Assembly (NCBI RefSeq): GCF_000317435.1
Contig: NC_019751.1
Location: 4,526,001 to 4,590,000 of the forward strand
Length of the DNA stretch: 64,000 nucleotides
DNA from: Calothrix sp. PCC 6303
GTDB taxonomy: Bacteria; Cyanobacteriota; Cyanobacteriia; Cyanobacteriales; Nostocaceae
Direction of reading: 5' to 3'
In this document: positions 1-8,522 of the stretch, in pieces
Layout of the letters: the number at the start of each line of letters is the position of its first letter
How positions within the stretch are numbered: the stretch's first letter is position 1
The notes under the pieces: generated by a model
Told to the model about the DNA's origin: nothing
The model's database searches: none
Seen by the model: the letters and a program-made list of their open reading frames with translations, nothing else
Translations under genes and position numbers: made by a program

Positions 1-1
1 T

Positions 2-1003
2 GCTGTCACCCAATTTGCTACCCAATTAAATATTCCCACCGCCAATACTTTCATGGGGAAAGGTGTAATTCCTTATACGCATCCTTTGGCAATGTGGGCA
101 GTTGGGTTACAACAACGGGACTTTGTGAATTGTGGCTTTGATAATACCGATTTAGTTATTGCCATCGGCTATGACTTAATTGAGTTTTCACCCAAGAAGT
201 GGAATCCAGACGGAAAAATTCCCATCATCCACATTGGTGCAATTTCTGCGGAAATTGATAGTAGTTATATTCCCGAAGTGGAAGTTGTGGGTGACATTTC
301 CGACTCACTATTTGAAATCCTCAAAGTTGCCGACAGACAAGGAAAAGCCAAACCCTATTCCCTGAGTTTACGGGAAGATATTCGTGCTGACTACGAACAA
401 CATGCTAATGATGCCGAATTCCCTATCAAACCGCAAAAACTAATTTACGACTTGCGGCAAGTCATGGGACCTGATGACATCGTGATATCTGATGTTGGCG
501 CACATAAAATGTGGATTGCCCGGAACTACCATTGCCACAGCCCCAATACCTGTATAATTTCCAATGGCTTTGCCGCCATGGGTATCGCCATTCCTGGGGC
601 TTTAGCCGCGAAATTGGTGCATCCCAACCGCAAAGTAGTGGCAGTAACCGGGGATGGTGGATTTATGATGAACTGCCAGGAATTGGAAACAGCTTTACGT
701 GTGGGTACACCATTTGTCACCTTGGTATTTAACGACGGTGGTTATGGGTTAATTGAGTGGAAGCAAGAAAACCACTTTGGTAAAGGACGTTCATCTTTTG
801 TACATTTTAATAACCCAGACTTCGTTAAATTTGCTGAAAGTATGGGATTAAAAGGTTATAGAGTTGAATCTGCTACCGATTTAGTGCCAATTTTAAAAGA
901 AGCACTAGCGCAAGATGTCCCAACAGTCATTGATTGTCCTGTGGATTATCGGGAAAATGCTAAATTCTCACAAAAATCTGGCGAATTAAACTGTACAGTT
1001 TAG
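2..1003 (+). CDS. Acetolactate-synthase-like ThDP enzyme, 5' truncated
   Basis: C-terminal 333 residues of a thiamine-diphosphate enzyme; the frame is open from base 2, so the start lies before the window. The ThDP/Mg motif is clear (GDGGFMMN followed about 20 residues later by FNDGGYG). The middle part (MGKGVIPYTHPLAMWAVG, then DLVIAIGYDLIEFSPKKWNP) matches the central domain of the cyanobacterial acetolactate synthase large subunit, which joins two pyruvates to 2-acetolactate on the valine/leucine/isoleucine pathway. Biosynthetic versus AlsS-like catabolic use cannot be told from this part. A perfect palindrome lies just after the stop. Confidence 0.85.
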   Translation, partial: AVTQFATQLNIPTANTFMGKGVIPYTHPLAMWAVGLQQRDFVNCGFDNTDLVIAIGYDLIEFSPKKWNPDGKIPIIHIGAISAEIDSSYIPEVEVVGDISDSLFEILKVADRQGKAKPYSLSLREDIRADYEQHANDAEFPIKPQKLIYDLRQVMGPDDIVISDVGAHKMWIARNYHCHSPNTCIISNGFAAMGIAIPGALAAKLVHPNRKVVAVTGDGGFMMNCQELETALRVGTPFVTLVFNDGGYGLIEWKQENHFGKGRSSFVHFNNPDFVKFAESMGLKGYRVESATDLVPILKEALAQDVPTVIDCPVDYRENAKFSQKSGELNCTV

Positions 1004-1023
1004 ATTCCGATTCTGCTGCATGT

Positions 1024-1047
1024 AGAGACGCGATATATCGCGTCTCT
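1024..1047. repeat. 24-bp perfect palindrome of the GAGACG...CGTCTC family
   Basis: AGAGACGCGATA followed directly by its exact reverse complement, 20 bp after the stop of the ThDP enzyme. It could end transcription, but no T-run follows. A relative with GAGACGTAGC arms lies at 45795-45817, so it looks like a dispersed hairpin family rather than a gene-specific terminator. Confidence 0.7.
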
Positions 1048-1066
1048 CTTCTACAAAGGTTTTAAT

Positions 1067-1186
1067 GTAGGTTGGGTGGAGGCTTTGCGTAACCCAACAT
1101 AACTAACTGACAAAACTAATAAATTTTCAATTACTATAAATATCAAAATTAAAATGTTGGGTTGCATTTCACTCCACCCAACCTAC
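1067..1186. repeat. Inverted-repeat element with 33-bp arms (MITE-like)
   Basis: The left arm (1067-1100) starts GTAGGTTGGGTGGA and ends AACCCAACAT; the right arm (1154-1186) is nearly its reverse complement. The loop of about 53 bp is AT-rich and non-coding. The arms differ only in the middle, as expected of an old folded repeat. It fills the gap between convergent genes and could fold as a long hairpin in transcripts from either side. Confidence 0.7.
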
Positions 1187-1203
1187 GAGGAATTGCGATT
1201 CCA

Positions 1204-2346
1204 CTAGTTATCGTCATCTAAATTATCTAAAGATAAATTATATATAGCTTTTTCCCAATTTTTTGCTTTTTCTAATTGTCCGATTTCAAATCGAGCATTT
1301 ATCAAATCAGCTTGCTCTAAGTCTGCACCAGAAAAATCTGCACTGTAATGATATGTATCTGAATAAATATCTTCATTTGTCCAATTTTCTGGATAATTTG
1401 GTACTAAATTAGCAGCCCTTAATTGTGCATTTTTAAGATTAGCATTTTTAAAATCACATCCTTCTAATCTAACATAAGTTAAATCAGCATTTTCAAGATT
1501 AGATTCTTCAAAATTACAGTAAAGAATACGCGTATATACGTCATCCGATAAAAAATCTAATCCATAGTCTAAATCAATATCATCAGGCACTTCAGAATTA
1601 AAGTTAGCTTCAATTAATGTAGCTCTTTTAAAATTACATTTATGTACATATGCAAGACAAAAATCAGCATTACTGAGTTTTGCATTCTGCATATTTATTT
1701 CACAAAGATTTGCTTTTTCAAAATTAGCATAATTTAAATTAGCACCAGATAAATTTAAACCTTTAAGATTAGAGTTACTGAAATCCAAAAAATATTTGTC
1801 ACTAAATTCAAAATTCTTTGTAAGTCTAGTAATAACATTAATAGCAGCTTTTATGTCGGCATGTGTAGAAGTAGAGGATGAATTATTATTAGGGGATGTT
1901 TCTCTTATATAAGCAGTCAAAATTTCTATAATTTGCCATAAATCTTTGTTGGAATCCGCTCCTATTCTCTCTAATATATAAATTGCGCCTATACGAGAAT
2001 GAATGCTTTCATTTCCTAACAAATTAATTGCACTTGCAAAACTTTCTGTAATTTGTTTTTCTTTATTACTTGTTTCAGTTATTATTAGATTTTGTTCTGA
2101 AACTTTAAGACTACGCCAGCTAAAATATGCTGTACTAAAGAAAAATAATCCTCCTAAAAATTGAACTAAAGTACTACGATTAGCATTTTCTAGTTCAACA
2201 CGTTTTTCATTACTTAACTTCAGATGACCAATTTGTAATTTAGGAATGAATATAACCGTTAATATACTAGTTACAATTCCTATTATTACTAATATTTTTG
2301 TTGATTTCAATGTTTTACTAACTGATAAATTTTTTATTTTATTCAT
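1204..2346 (-). CDS. Membrane-anchored pentapeptide repeat protein
   Basis: 380 residues. Two hydrophobic segments near the N-terminus (about residues 17-37 and 60-80) are followed by a helical, probably cytoplasmic region. The C-terminal 190 residues carry A(D/N)LXX pentapeptide repeats (for example NLKGLNLSGANLNYANF), which form a right-handed quadrilateral beta helix. The repeat run is broken by two longer inserts (around residues 250 and 315). Function unknown; such proteins are common in cyanobacteria. The gene is AT-rich compared with its neighbours and stands alone. Confidence 0.8.
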   Translation of the reverse strand: MNKIKNLSVSKTLKSTKILVIIGIVTSILTVIFIPKLQIGHLKLSNEKRVELENANRSTLVQFLGGLFFFSTAYFSWRSLKVSEQNLIITETSNKEKQITESFASAINLLGNESIHSRIGAIYILERIGADSNKDLWQIIEILTAYIRETSPNNNSSSTSTHADIKAAINVITRLTKNFEFSDKYFLDFSNSNLKGLNLSGANLNYANFEKANLCEINMQNAKLSNADFCLAYVHKCNFKRATLIEANFNSEVPDDIDLDYGLDFLSDDVYTRILYCNFEESNLENADLTYVRLEGCDFKNANLKNAQLRAANLVPNYPENWTNEDIYSDTYHYSADFSGADLEQADLINARFEIGQLEKAKNWEKAIYNLSLDNLDDDN

Positions 2347-2443
2347 TGGAATATTACAAATAGGAAAAGCTGATAGTTCAACATATTATATATTTAAGAA
2401 TGAAACATCAGAGATATAGTCTGATCACCATAACTCAATCCTT

Positions 2444-2608
2444 TTAATTATGGTCACTATGCATCTGCTTCAGTAACCATTCTTCTGGAGTAATTTTATA
2501 AATAACTGCTTCATTGCCCGAAACCTCAGTACTGCCAACTAATTTCTCGTCAACTCGACGTGAAGCTAAATTTTGAGGGCGAATCAAACTGATTATATGC
2601 GATCGCAT
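2444..2608 (-). CDS. Possible small ORF or gene remnant, 54 residues
   Basis: A short frame from an ATG inside a HIP1 site, preceded by GAAGAG at ribosome-binding distance, ending in TAA. The product (MRSHIISLIRPQNLASRR... ending ITPEEWLLKQMHSDHN) has protein-like composition and no frame breaks, but I recognise no family. It lies in the 365-bp gap between the pentapeptide and caspase genes. The rest of that gap holds several HIP1 sites and nothing else I can name. It may be the tail of a lost gene. Confidence 0.3.
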   Translation of the reverse strand: MRSHIISLIRPQNLASRRVDEKLVGSTEVSGNEAVIYKITPEEWLLKQMHSDHN

Positions 2609-2711
2609 ACACTCTTCAAACGCGAATGCGATCGCTTCTTATTCAGACATCACGCTTTACTTCTAACACACTCACGATAACTCTACACTATCAATATGAG
2701 TGTCCTCATGC

Positions 2712-4229
2712 TTAAATTTTTGAAAAGATAACTGATAATTCTATACCACCCCTCCATTCATCCCATAATCTGGGAAGATGACCTTTTGGACTATCAAGAC
2801 TAAACTTAATATCTGAATAATAAGACCATTCCCTGGTAGTCCAATTAGCAAATAAAATTTGATGCTTTCGTTGACTTCTCCAACCAACAATCTCTCCAAA
2901 CTTAAACCAAGCTTCTTCATCATATTTACCGATGTCGTACCCAAGTCCCTGCCAAATTTGCTTTTGAATGCTAAATCCAAAATGTCCGCTACTGTAATGT
3001 TGCCAAAGCTTATCTATCTGATATATGTCTTGATTAGATAAATTATAAGCGCTTTCAAAGCTTAAGTAGGTTTGTATTTCTCTATTCGCTAATCTCAACA
3101 ATATATGTTTTGTCTCTTTATCTGCTTCTTTCCATTTACCCGATTCTAATAGTTCGCGTAGTTGTTTATAGTCTATCGATTGATCTGGAATCCGATTGTT
3201 GTTGACTTCGTATTCATCACTTTCATCAGTTAGTTCATCTAAAATATCCTCATCATCTTTACTTTCTTGAGTAATTTTTTCTTGTTGAATGTTTGAATGT
3301 TCTTTTTGCTCATGTATATTTGGCAAATTTCTATTTATTGCTATACGTTGAATCGCTTGAATTGCTTTTGTATCTGTTCCGCTAGAAGCAACTAAAACCC
3401 GAATCCATAGTTGTTCAGCCAAATCAATATTTTGCTCAACTTCTGCCTCAAAAGCATCATTTTTTAACGTGGAAATATCCGCTAAAGTCGCATATTTTGG
3501 TACAAGAATTAAATGGGATTTCGTAACGGGTTCAGCAATAATATATGGTGTTTGTCTGGCTTTGTTATGTTGACGTGCTATTTCTGGTACACGAAAGCTT
3601 AAATATTGATTCAATCGTTCCACTGTCGCACATCGTCCCTGCATCCCCAAACCTTCTAACAACGCGCTGGTAAAAGCACCCTGCTGTAATGCTTCGATTT
3701 CGTAGGAATACTCATTAGGACTGCAAGAAAAAATACTAATTACACCCGTTTGTCGTGCTTCTTCGGCTGTTTGCCTTCCCAATCCTTCACCGCGAGTTCC
3801 TTGGTTGCGACATGCATCTAAAATTAAAACAACGTTATCTGCTCCGCACCTTCGCAAGCGTTCGCTGATAAAATTTATGGGAATAGCTGTATCAACCACA
3901 TCTTCAGGATTTCCATCACTCGGCATCAGATAATCTCTGTCAGCATGACGCATTCCATGTCCGCTAAAGAAAAACCAAAAGTTATCCCCCGGTTCCATAA
4001 AGGGCTTTTCAAAGCGAGTTAGCAAAAAGTGCCGCAAATTTGCCCGATTTGGACGTGTGGATTTTCCAGCTATATCGGGTGAGTCATCAGTGAAAAAATA
4101 AACTTGCTCAAAACTAGCTTCTTTGCCGAGAAAATCATGCATCAACTGTGCATCCTGCTTGGCATAGTTCAAGTGTTGCAGGTAATCGTATTTATTTACG
4201 CCAATGGTAATTGCCCAGTTTTTTGCCAT
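2712..4229 (-). CDS. Caspase-family (C14) protease fused to a GUN4 domain
   Basis: 505 residues from the ATG at 4229, chosen because AAGGGA precedes it and MAKNWAITIGVNKYDYLQ is the usual N-terminus of cyanobacterial caspase-like proteins; the frame stays open a further 33 codons upstream. The p20-like domain has the catalytic dyad, His91 (FFFSGHGMR) and Cys140 (LILDACRNQG). An acidic linker at about residues 290-350 precedes a complete GUN4 domain (residue 354 to the end: GKWKEAD, LWQHYSSGHFGFSIQK, FGEIVGWR). GUN4 binds porphyrins in chlorophyll regulation; here it probably acts as a sensor that gates the protease. Likely co-transcribed with the Pepco gene upstream. Confidence 0.88.
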   Translation of the reverse strand: MAKNWAITIGVNKYDYLQHLNYAKQDAQLMHDFLGKEASFEQVYFFTDDSPDIAGKSTRPNRANLRHFLLTRFEKPFMEPGDNFWFFFSGHGMRHADRDYLMPSDGNPEDVVDTAIPINFISERLRRCGADNVVLILDACRNQGTRGEGLGRQTAEEARQTGVISIFSCSPNEYSYEIEALQQGAFTSALLEGLGMQGRCATVERLNQYLSFRVPEIARQHNKARQTPYIIAEPVTKSHLILVPKYATLADISTLKNDAFEAEVEQNIDLAEQLWIRVLVASSGTDTKAIQAIQRIAINRNLPNIHEQKEHSNIQQEKITQESKDDEDILDELTDESDEYEVNNNRIPDQSIDYKQLRELLESGKWKEADKETKHILLRLANREIQTYLSFESAYNLSNQDIYQIDKLWQHYSSGHFGFSIQKQIWQGLGYDIGKYDEEAWFKFGEIVGWRSQRKHQILFANWTTREWSYYSDIKFSLDSPKGHLPRLWDEWRGGIELSVIFSKI

Positions 4230-4436
4230 TTCCCTTTGAGATTTTAGATTTTGGCTTGTATGTAGTAAGGTAAAAATATTTGTACATTGCGAAAAGTCAA
4301 AAACCCTGGGATTGCTAGTCTGCGACAAGCCGCTATGTCGTAAAACGACATGCTATGCTACGCGTCTACCTTACGTCGCAATTACAATATATTTAATTTT
4401 GCGTAATTAGTACGAACTTTATATTGAATTTTTGTT

Positions 4437-4832
4437 CTAACCTTCTGGTTTTCTTTTAAATGTCAGCTTAATTCCTCCTTTCCCCCCAGCTTTGACACCA
4501 TTACCAAGTAACTTTACTTGCCCTTCGCCATTAATTTCTACTGTTAATTCAATTTCATCAAGCTGCATTCCGGATTTAGCACCTGCTTTTGCTTGGGTTT
4601 GCTGTTCTGCACGGGTAAAAACTTTATCTACAACTAGCAAAAAACGGCTCATTTCTTGCTCTAATTTTTCAGCATCAACTGGAACTGCATTTTCTGGAAT
4701 TTTTGCGTCGGGGGTTTTTGTTTCTTCTCCCCAATCTCCACCACTTCTATTACTTCCACCTTTTTTCCCGTCGGGAATGGATATTTGAGGGATATCATCG
4801 GTGACAATCCAAATGCTGTTGGGGTTTTCCAT
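4437..4832 (-). CDS. Pepco-type effector-associated domain protein
   Basis: 131 residues if started at the ATG at 4832 (MENPNSIWIVTDD); the frame is open to 4934 with another ATG at 4877, and no site has a good Shine-Dalgarno sequence. The C-terminal half (DEIELTVEINGEGQVKLL, then GGKGGIKLTF) resembles the small beta-rich peptidase-co-occurring (Pepco) domain described next to caspase-like effectors. The N-terminal half is Gly/Asp-rich and low in complexity. It lies 207 bp upstream of the caspase-GUN4 gene on the same strand and is probably its adaptor. The family call rests on memory and on the gene pairing. Confidence 0.6.
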   Translation of the reverse strand: MENPNSIWIVTDDIPQISIPDGKKGGSNRSGGDWGEETKTPDAKIPENAVPVDAEKLEQEMSRFLLVVDKVFTRAEQQTQAKAGAKSGMQLDEIELTVEINGEGQVKLLGNGVKAGGKGGIKLTFKRKPEG

Positions 4833-4978
4833 AAATCGGGATACTGAAAATCTGCTTTTAATTATTACATGTTTCATCTGTAATATCCGCGTGCAAACAA
4901 ATCTATCTATCGCCAGTTTTGAGTTGGGAGACAAGGAAGGAGTTAGAGCATAAGATGTTGAGTGAAAATTGAAAGTAT

Positions 4979-5386
4979 ATGTCTTCTATAAAAATATTTG
5001 CCGTTCATGTTCATAACTGCGTTTCTGAGACTAAAATAAATGAGTCTAGTTTTAAACATAGTATTAATAATAGTCAATTGCAACAGCCGTCATTAGATCT
5101 AATTACTACTGATAAAGCCCAACGAATGGCAGAATTTTTTAGTTTTTTAGGGGATGCAAATCGCTTAAGAATTTTGTCATTACTGGCAACCGAAGAACTG
5201 TGTGTGAGGGATTTAGCTCATGTATTGGAGATGAGTGAATCTGCCGTTTCACATCAGTTAAGAAATCTCCGGGCAATGCGGCTTGTTAGTTACCGTAAGC
5301 AAGGTAGAAATGTTTTTTACAGTCTTCATGATAGTCATGTTTTGCATCTTTACCAAGCGGTGGCAGAACACCTTGATGAGGAGTAG
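4979..5386 (+). CDS. ArsR/SmtB-family metal-sensing repressor
   Basis: 135 residues. Winged helix with [20 protein letters not shown] then [17 protein letters not shown], close to SmtB/ZiaR. The C-terminal helix keeps all four alpha-5 zinc ligands in SmtB spacing (Asp and His of DSH, then His and Glu of EHLDE). A Cys in ELCV and a Cys/His-rich N-terminus (HVHNC) suggest a second alpha-3N-type site as in ZiaR, AztR or BxmR. Expected to release DNA on Zn, Cd or Cu. No metallothionein or P-type ATPase is adjacent. Divergent from the Pepco gene with 146 bp between starts; I saw no convincing SmtB 12-2-12 operator there. Confidence 0.9.
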   Translation: MSSIKIFAVHVHNCVSETKINESSFKHSINNSQLQQPSLDLITTDKAQRMAEFFSFLGDANRLRILSLLATEELCVRDLAHVLEMSESAVSHQLRNLRAMRLVSYRKQGRNVFYSLHDSHVLHLYQAVAEHLDEE

Positions 5387-5519
5387 GGGGGTAAGGGATA
5401 AGTAACGGCTTGCTTTTTAATTTGAAATTGCTGCAATGAGTATTCAGCAGATTATTCATAATTTCTGAAAAATGGTGTAATAATATACGGTGTCATTTGT
5501 TACAAATTATGTCGAATAT

Positions 5520-6332
5520 ATGAAACAACGCCTGACTTATTTATTGAATACTGGATTATTTATCTGTTTAGTAGGATTGACATCTCCTGTTTACTCCCAA
5601 AGGCAAGGGGAGAAACTGATTCCTTTTTTTGATAGTGAGAACAATCCAGTTTCTGTTGCTTACCCACGGGGACAAAAATTAGATATATCACCAGCAGCAC
5701 CACAACTAAATGAATTTGATCAAGCAGTGTTGCAAGCTTGCGGTAATATTGGGACAAATGTCAGCCCAGAGCGCTTTAAACAATTAATGCGATCGCATCC
5801 TGTCATTTTACAGAAAATTCAGGAAGTTACCGCAGGGGAATTACGTCCTGGAAGAAAAAGTAACTCGGAGTTTATCCAGGATTTAACCAATATTTGGTTT
5901 CAGCGCAAAGGTTTTGAGCATATTTTTTGTGGAGAAATTAAAAGTACCCAAAAAATTGGGGGTTTGCATTTCGCTGGAAGATATCTCCAATTGCAAAATC
6001 AAGGGATTGGGGGAATATTACCGAATAATCAAGCACGTCAAGAGGTTGTTCCTGGTTCAATATACACTTTGGGTGTGGTAATTAAGCAGGGTAATAAAAC
6101 AATTACAGATACTCTTAAAGGTTATGGGTATTTGAGCAATGCAGAGGAAATGTTGGTGGATACAACCAGGTTATTTAAACAGCAAGGAACTTTTGAAGGT
6201 GCTTGTATTGCTAAAGTCCAGGATATAGAAACCGGAACAACTATTCCTAGTGTTTTTGTCAGGAAAGAAGGTGCCATTGTCACCTATTATCCAGATGCCA
6301 CTCCTCAAGGTATTCAATGTAAGGGAAATTAA
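5520..6332 (+). CDS. Secreted EndoU-like nuclease domain protein
   Basis: 270 residues from the ATG at 5520; a GTG at 5490 would add 10 residues ahead of the signal peptide. The signal peptide (MKQRLTYLLNTGLFICLVGL, cleavage near VYS-Q) implies export. The C-terminal part has the bacterial EndoU pattern: His in FEHIFCGEI, His in GGLHFAGRY, a Lys-containing strand (LGVVIKQGNK) and a late Tyr strand (IVTYYPDA). EndoU enzymes cut RNA, and bacterial ones are often toxins. There is no adjacent immunity gene or secretion-targeting domain, so it may be a free exported nuclease. Confidence 0.6.
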   Translation: MKQRLTYLLNTGLFICLVGLTSPVYSQRQGEKLIPFFDSENNPVSVAYPRGQKLDISPAAPQLNEFDQAVLQACGNIGTNVSPERFKQLMRSHPVILQKIQEVTAGELRPGRKSNSEFIQDLTNIWFQRKGFEHIFCGEIKSTQKIGGLHFAGRYLQLQNQGIGGILPNNQARQEVVPGSIYTLGVVIKQGNKTITDTLKGYGYLSNAEEMLVDTTRLFKQQGTFEGACIAKVQDIETGTTIPSVFVRKEGAIVTYYPDATPQGIQCKGN

Positions 6333-6335
6333 AAA

Positions 6336-6368
6336 ATAAGTAATAAGTAATGAGTAATGAGTAATAAG
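6336..6368. repeat. Short tandem heptad repeat (TAATAAG/TAATGAG)
   Basis: Four and a half copies of a 7-bp unit directly after the EndoU stop. This matches the short tandemly repeated repetitive (STRR) heptads known in heterocystous cyanobacteria. A related tract lies at 31295-31333. Confidence 0.75.
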
Positions 6369-7130
6369 ATAACTCCACAAAAAAGATGATTCAATATTGT
6401 GGAATAGGCAGCATTCGACTGAACGCTGCCTGAACCAGAATAAAAAATCGGAAGAGAATTGATCTCTCTCCGACATAAATGTACGGACATTTTCAACAGT
6501 TGCAAAACAAACTGACTCAAGCCAGGGTGTTTTGCTTTTTAGTTTTGGTTTTCCAGATGCGAAATCTGGTAGGCACAGTCAATAATACCCTATAAGCCTG
6601 GGCTAAATTTAATCATAGCTGTGCCTGCCTATCCTTTTTCTAGTATTTCGCTGCTGCACTTACAGCTATTTTCAGTAGGGGTTTAGCAATGCTAAACCCC
6701 TATGGCTGATGTGGCTAAAATAGATGAAAACTGCTGTAAATCAACATTGAGAACAATTCCCTCAATAGTAGGGTACAATCCCCGTTTAACTCTGCTTCAT
6801 TATGGATAAGGTTCACATACAATTTAAACTCCTAAAACAGAAGTGAAAAAAGTCATGAATTAGGAGTCTAAATTTTATGACTTCGGACAGAGTGAATTTT
6901 TGTTACAAAATATTTATACTTAACTTTATTCCCATTGGTAATTTTAAAAAATAAATAGTTGAAAATTTTAGCTAATTATTAAGTAAAAGAATGTAAAATA
7001 TTTCCTCACAAATAAATTAAAATATCGCCTAAAAATTTAATTTTTATAGGGAAAAACCACTTGATAGCAAGCGGCTGTTTTAGCCCAAATTCAAAACCAA
7101 AGTAAACATAGCTCGATTTTGGATAGAAAT
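6369..7130. other. Gene-free stretch with hairpins
   Basis: No credible gene. Directly visible: an 11-bp stem (6406-6416 with 6421-6431, loop GACT, one mismatch); a hairpin CCAGAT-GCGAA-ATCTGG (6553-6569) followed by a second pair (TAGGCACAG near 6570 with CTGTGCCTGCCTA near 6620) that together could fold as a compact RNA; the 81-bp MITE-like element at 6660-6740; and an AT-rich run up to the RND adaptor gene that probably holds its promoter. On the minus strand, 7006-7191 has a 61-codon frame with no protein-like features. Confidence 0.5.
6660..6740. mobile_element. 81-bp MITE-like element with TTACAGC ends
   Basis: Ends are imperfect inverted repeats (TTACAGCTATTTTCA at the left; the right end read in reverse complement is TTACAGCAGTTTTCA; 13 of 15 identical). 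Inside is the hairpin GTAGGGGTTTAGCAATGC followed by its complement (6675-6703). A second full copy lies at 19407-19500, and the inner hairpin occurs alone at 23221-23249 and as a half copy at 8511-8527. Confidence 0.7.
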
Positions 7131-8522
7131 ATGCCGCTGAGTAAGATGTGCAAACAGGGAGATGGTGGAATAGGAGACTATTTGTTTCCAAAACCTAGCT
7201 TATTTTTACGTCGCCATATCAGCTTAACTGCTTGCGTGGTAACTGTTGGAATATTAATCGGGGGTTGCGGTTCATTGCCCAAAGAATCTGCTGAAGCAGA
7301 ATCTAAGGGTGCTGGAAGAAGTGCTAATGCAGTGACACCAGTGGATGTAGCGATCGCTCGAACTGAACTATTACGTCAGCAGCCGGAGTATACTGGAACA
7401 ACTACACCATACCGGGTTGTTTCAGTGCGATCGCAAGCGGAAGGCAGAGTACTATCTTTAAATGTAGATGTGGGTGATGCCGTCAAAACCGGACAAGCTA
7501 TTGGACAATTAGATGATGCCATCTTGTTAACAGGGTTGAAACAAGCAGAAGCTGAATTGGCAGCCCTGAAATCAGAAGTAGCAAGGGCAACAACACAAAT
7601 CAGTAATGCCCGCACCGAGGTTGAACGGCTGAGATTAGAATTAGTCCAGTCGCAGGCAGACTCCCGACGGCAGCAAGAGCTTTTGAGTGCAGGTGCGATC
7701 GCGCAACAAGCCGCAGAGCGATCGCAAACCGAAGCCAGAACTGCTACCCAAGCTCTACGTGCTGCTACGGAACGAGTCAGAACAGAACAACAAGCTGTTG
7801 CTGCTGCCCAAGGTCGAGTTTTAGCACAGCAGGCATTGGTGACGGAGGCGAAGGAACGCCGCTCCTATGCTAAATTAATATCTCCAATTCCCGGTGTAGT
7901 TACGGAGAAAATCACGGAACCTGGAAATCTTCTCCAACCAGGTAATGAAGTTGTCAAGATTGGTGACTTTAGCCGCATCAAAGTCGTAGTTCAAGTTTCG
8001 GAGTTGGAACTTTCTAATATTCAAGTAGGGCAATCTGTGGAAGTCAGTTTGGATGCCTTTGCCAATCAAAAATATACTGGGAGAGTTACCCGGATTTCCC
8101 CTACTGCCGATGCCACAGCGCGTTTAATCCCGGTTGAAGTCGTCATTGCCAATAGCGACGGCAAAATAGGTAGCGGATTATTAGCACGGGTGAATTTCCA
8201 AGGTGCTACCCAACAGCGAGTAGTGGTACCGCAAACAGCGATTCAAGCAGATAAAAATAGTCAAGAAAGTCGTAGTGGCACAATATTTGTAGTTAGCAAT
8301 ACAGAAAGTAATCCCAAAGTTACTGCCAAAACCGTCACCCTAGGGGAAAAAGCCGATAGCAAAGTCGAAATTTTGTCCGGTTTAGCAGTAGGAGAATCCT
8401 ATGTAGTCCGCAGTGGAAAACCATTAAAAGATGGGGAAACTGTGCGAATGTCAGTTCTTTCAGAAAAGACGCAATCTAGTTCACAAGTAAATTACAGCAC
8501 CACATCAACCGTAGGGGTTTAG
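7131..8522 (+). CDS. RND efflux periplasmic adaptor (membrane fusion protein), lipoprotein
   Basis: 463 residues from the ATG at 7131, 7 bases after GGATAG; a TTG at 7119 is in frame but less likely. After a basic N-terminus and a hydrophobic stretch comes a lipobox (ILIGGC), so it should be lipid-anchored. Then come the HlyD/AcrA order of parts: barrel-sandwich half (GRVLSLNVDVGDAVKTGQ), a long coiled coil (about 140-230), the second lipoyl half (KLISPIPGVVTEKITEPG), a beta barrel and a membrane-proximal domain. It should couple the inner-membrane pump encoded 300 bp downstream to an outer-membrane channel not seen here. Its last codons and stop lie inside a dispersed repeat. Confidence 0.92.
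   Translation: MPLSKMCKQGDGGIGDYLFPKPSLFLRRHISLTACVVTVGILIGGCGSLPKESAEAESKGAGRSANAVTPVDVAIARTELLRQQPEYTGTTTPYRVVSVRSQAEGRVLSLNVDVGDAVKTGQAIGQLDDAILLTGLKQAEAELAALKSEVARATTQISNARTEVERLRLELVQSQADSRRQQELLSAGAIAQQAAERSQTEARTATQALRAATERVRTEQQAVAAAQGRVLAQQALVTEAKERRSYAKLISPIPGVVTEKITEPGNLLQPGNEVVKIGDFSRIKVVVQVSELELSNIQVGQSVEVSLDAFANQKYTGRVTRISPTADATARLIPVEVVIANSDGKIGSGLLARVNFQGATQQRVVVPQTAIQADKNSQESRSGTIFVVSNTESNPKVTAKTVTLGEKADSKVEILSGLAVGESYVVRSGKPLKDGETVRMSVLSEKTQSSSQVNYSTTSTVGV

Noticed and set aside
4935-4978. SmtB 12-2-12 operator directly before the ArsR gene
   Set aside because: No inverted repeat of the known type could be traced in this stretch.
7006-7191. 61-codon minus-strand frame over the RND adaptor start
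   Set aside because: Overlaps a well-supported gene start and shows no conserved features.
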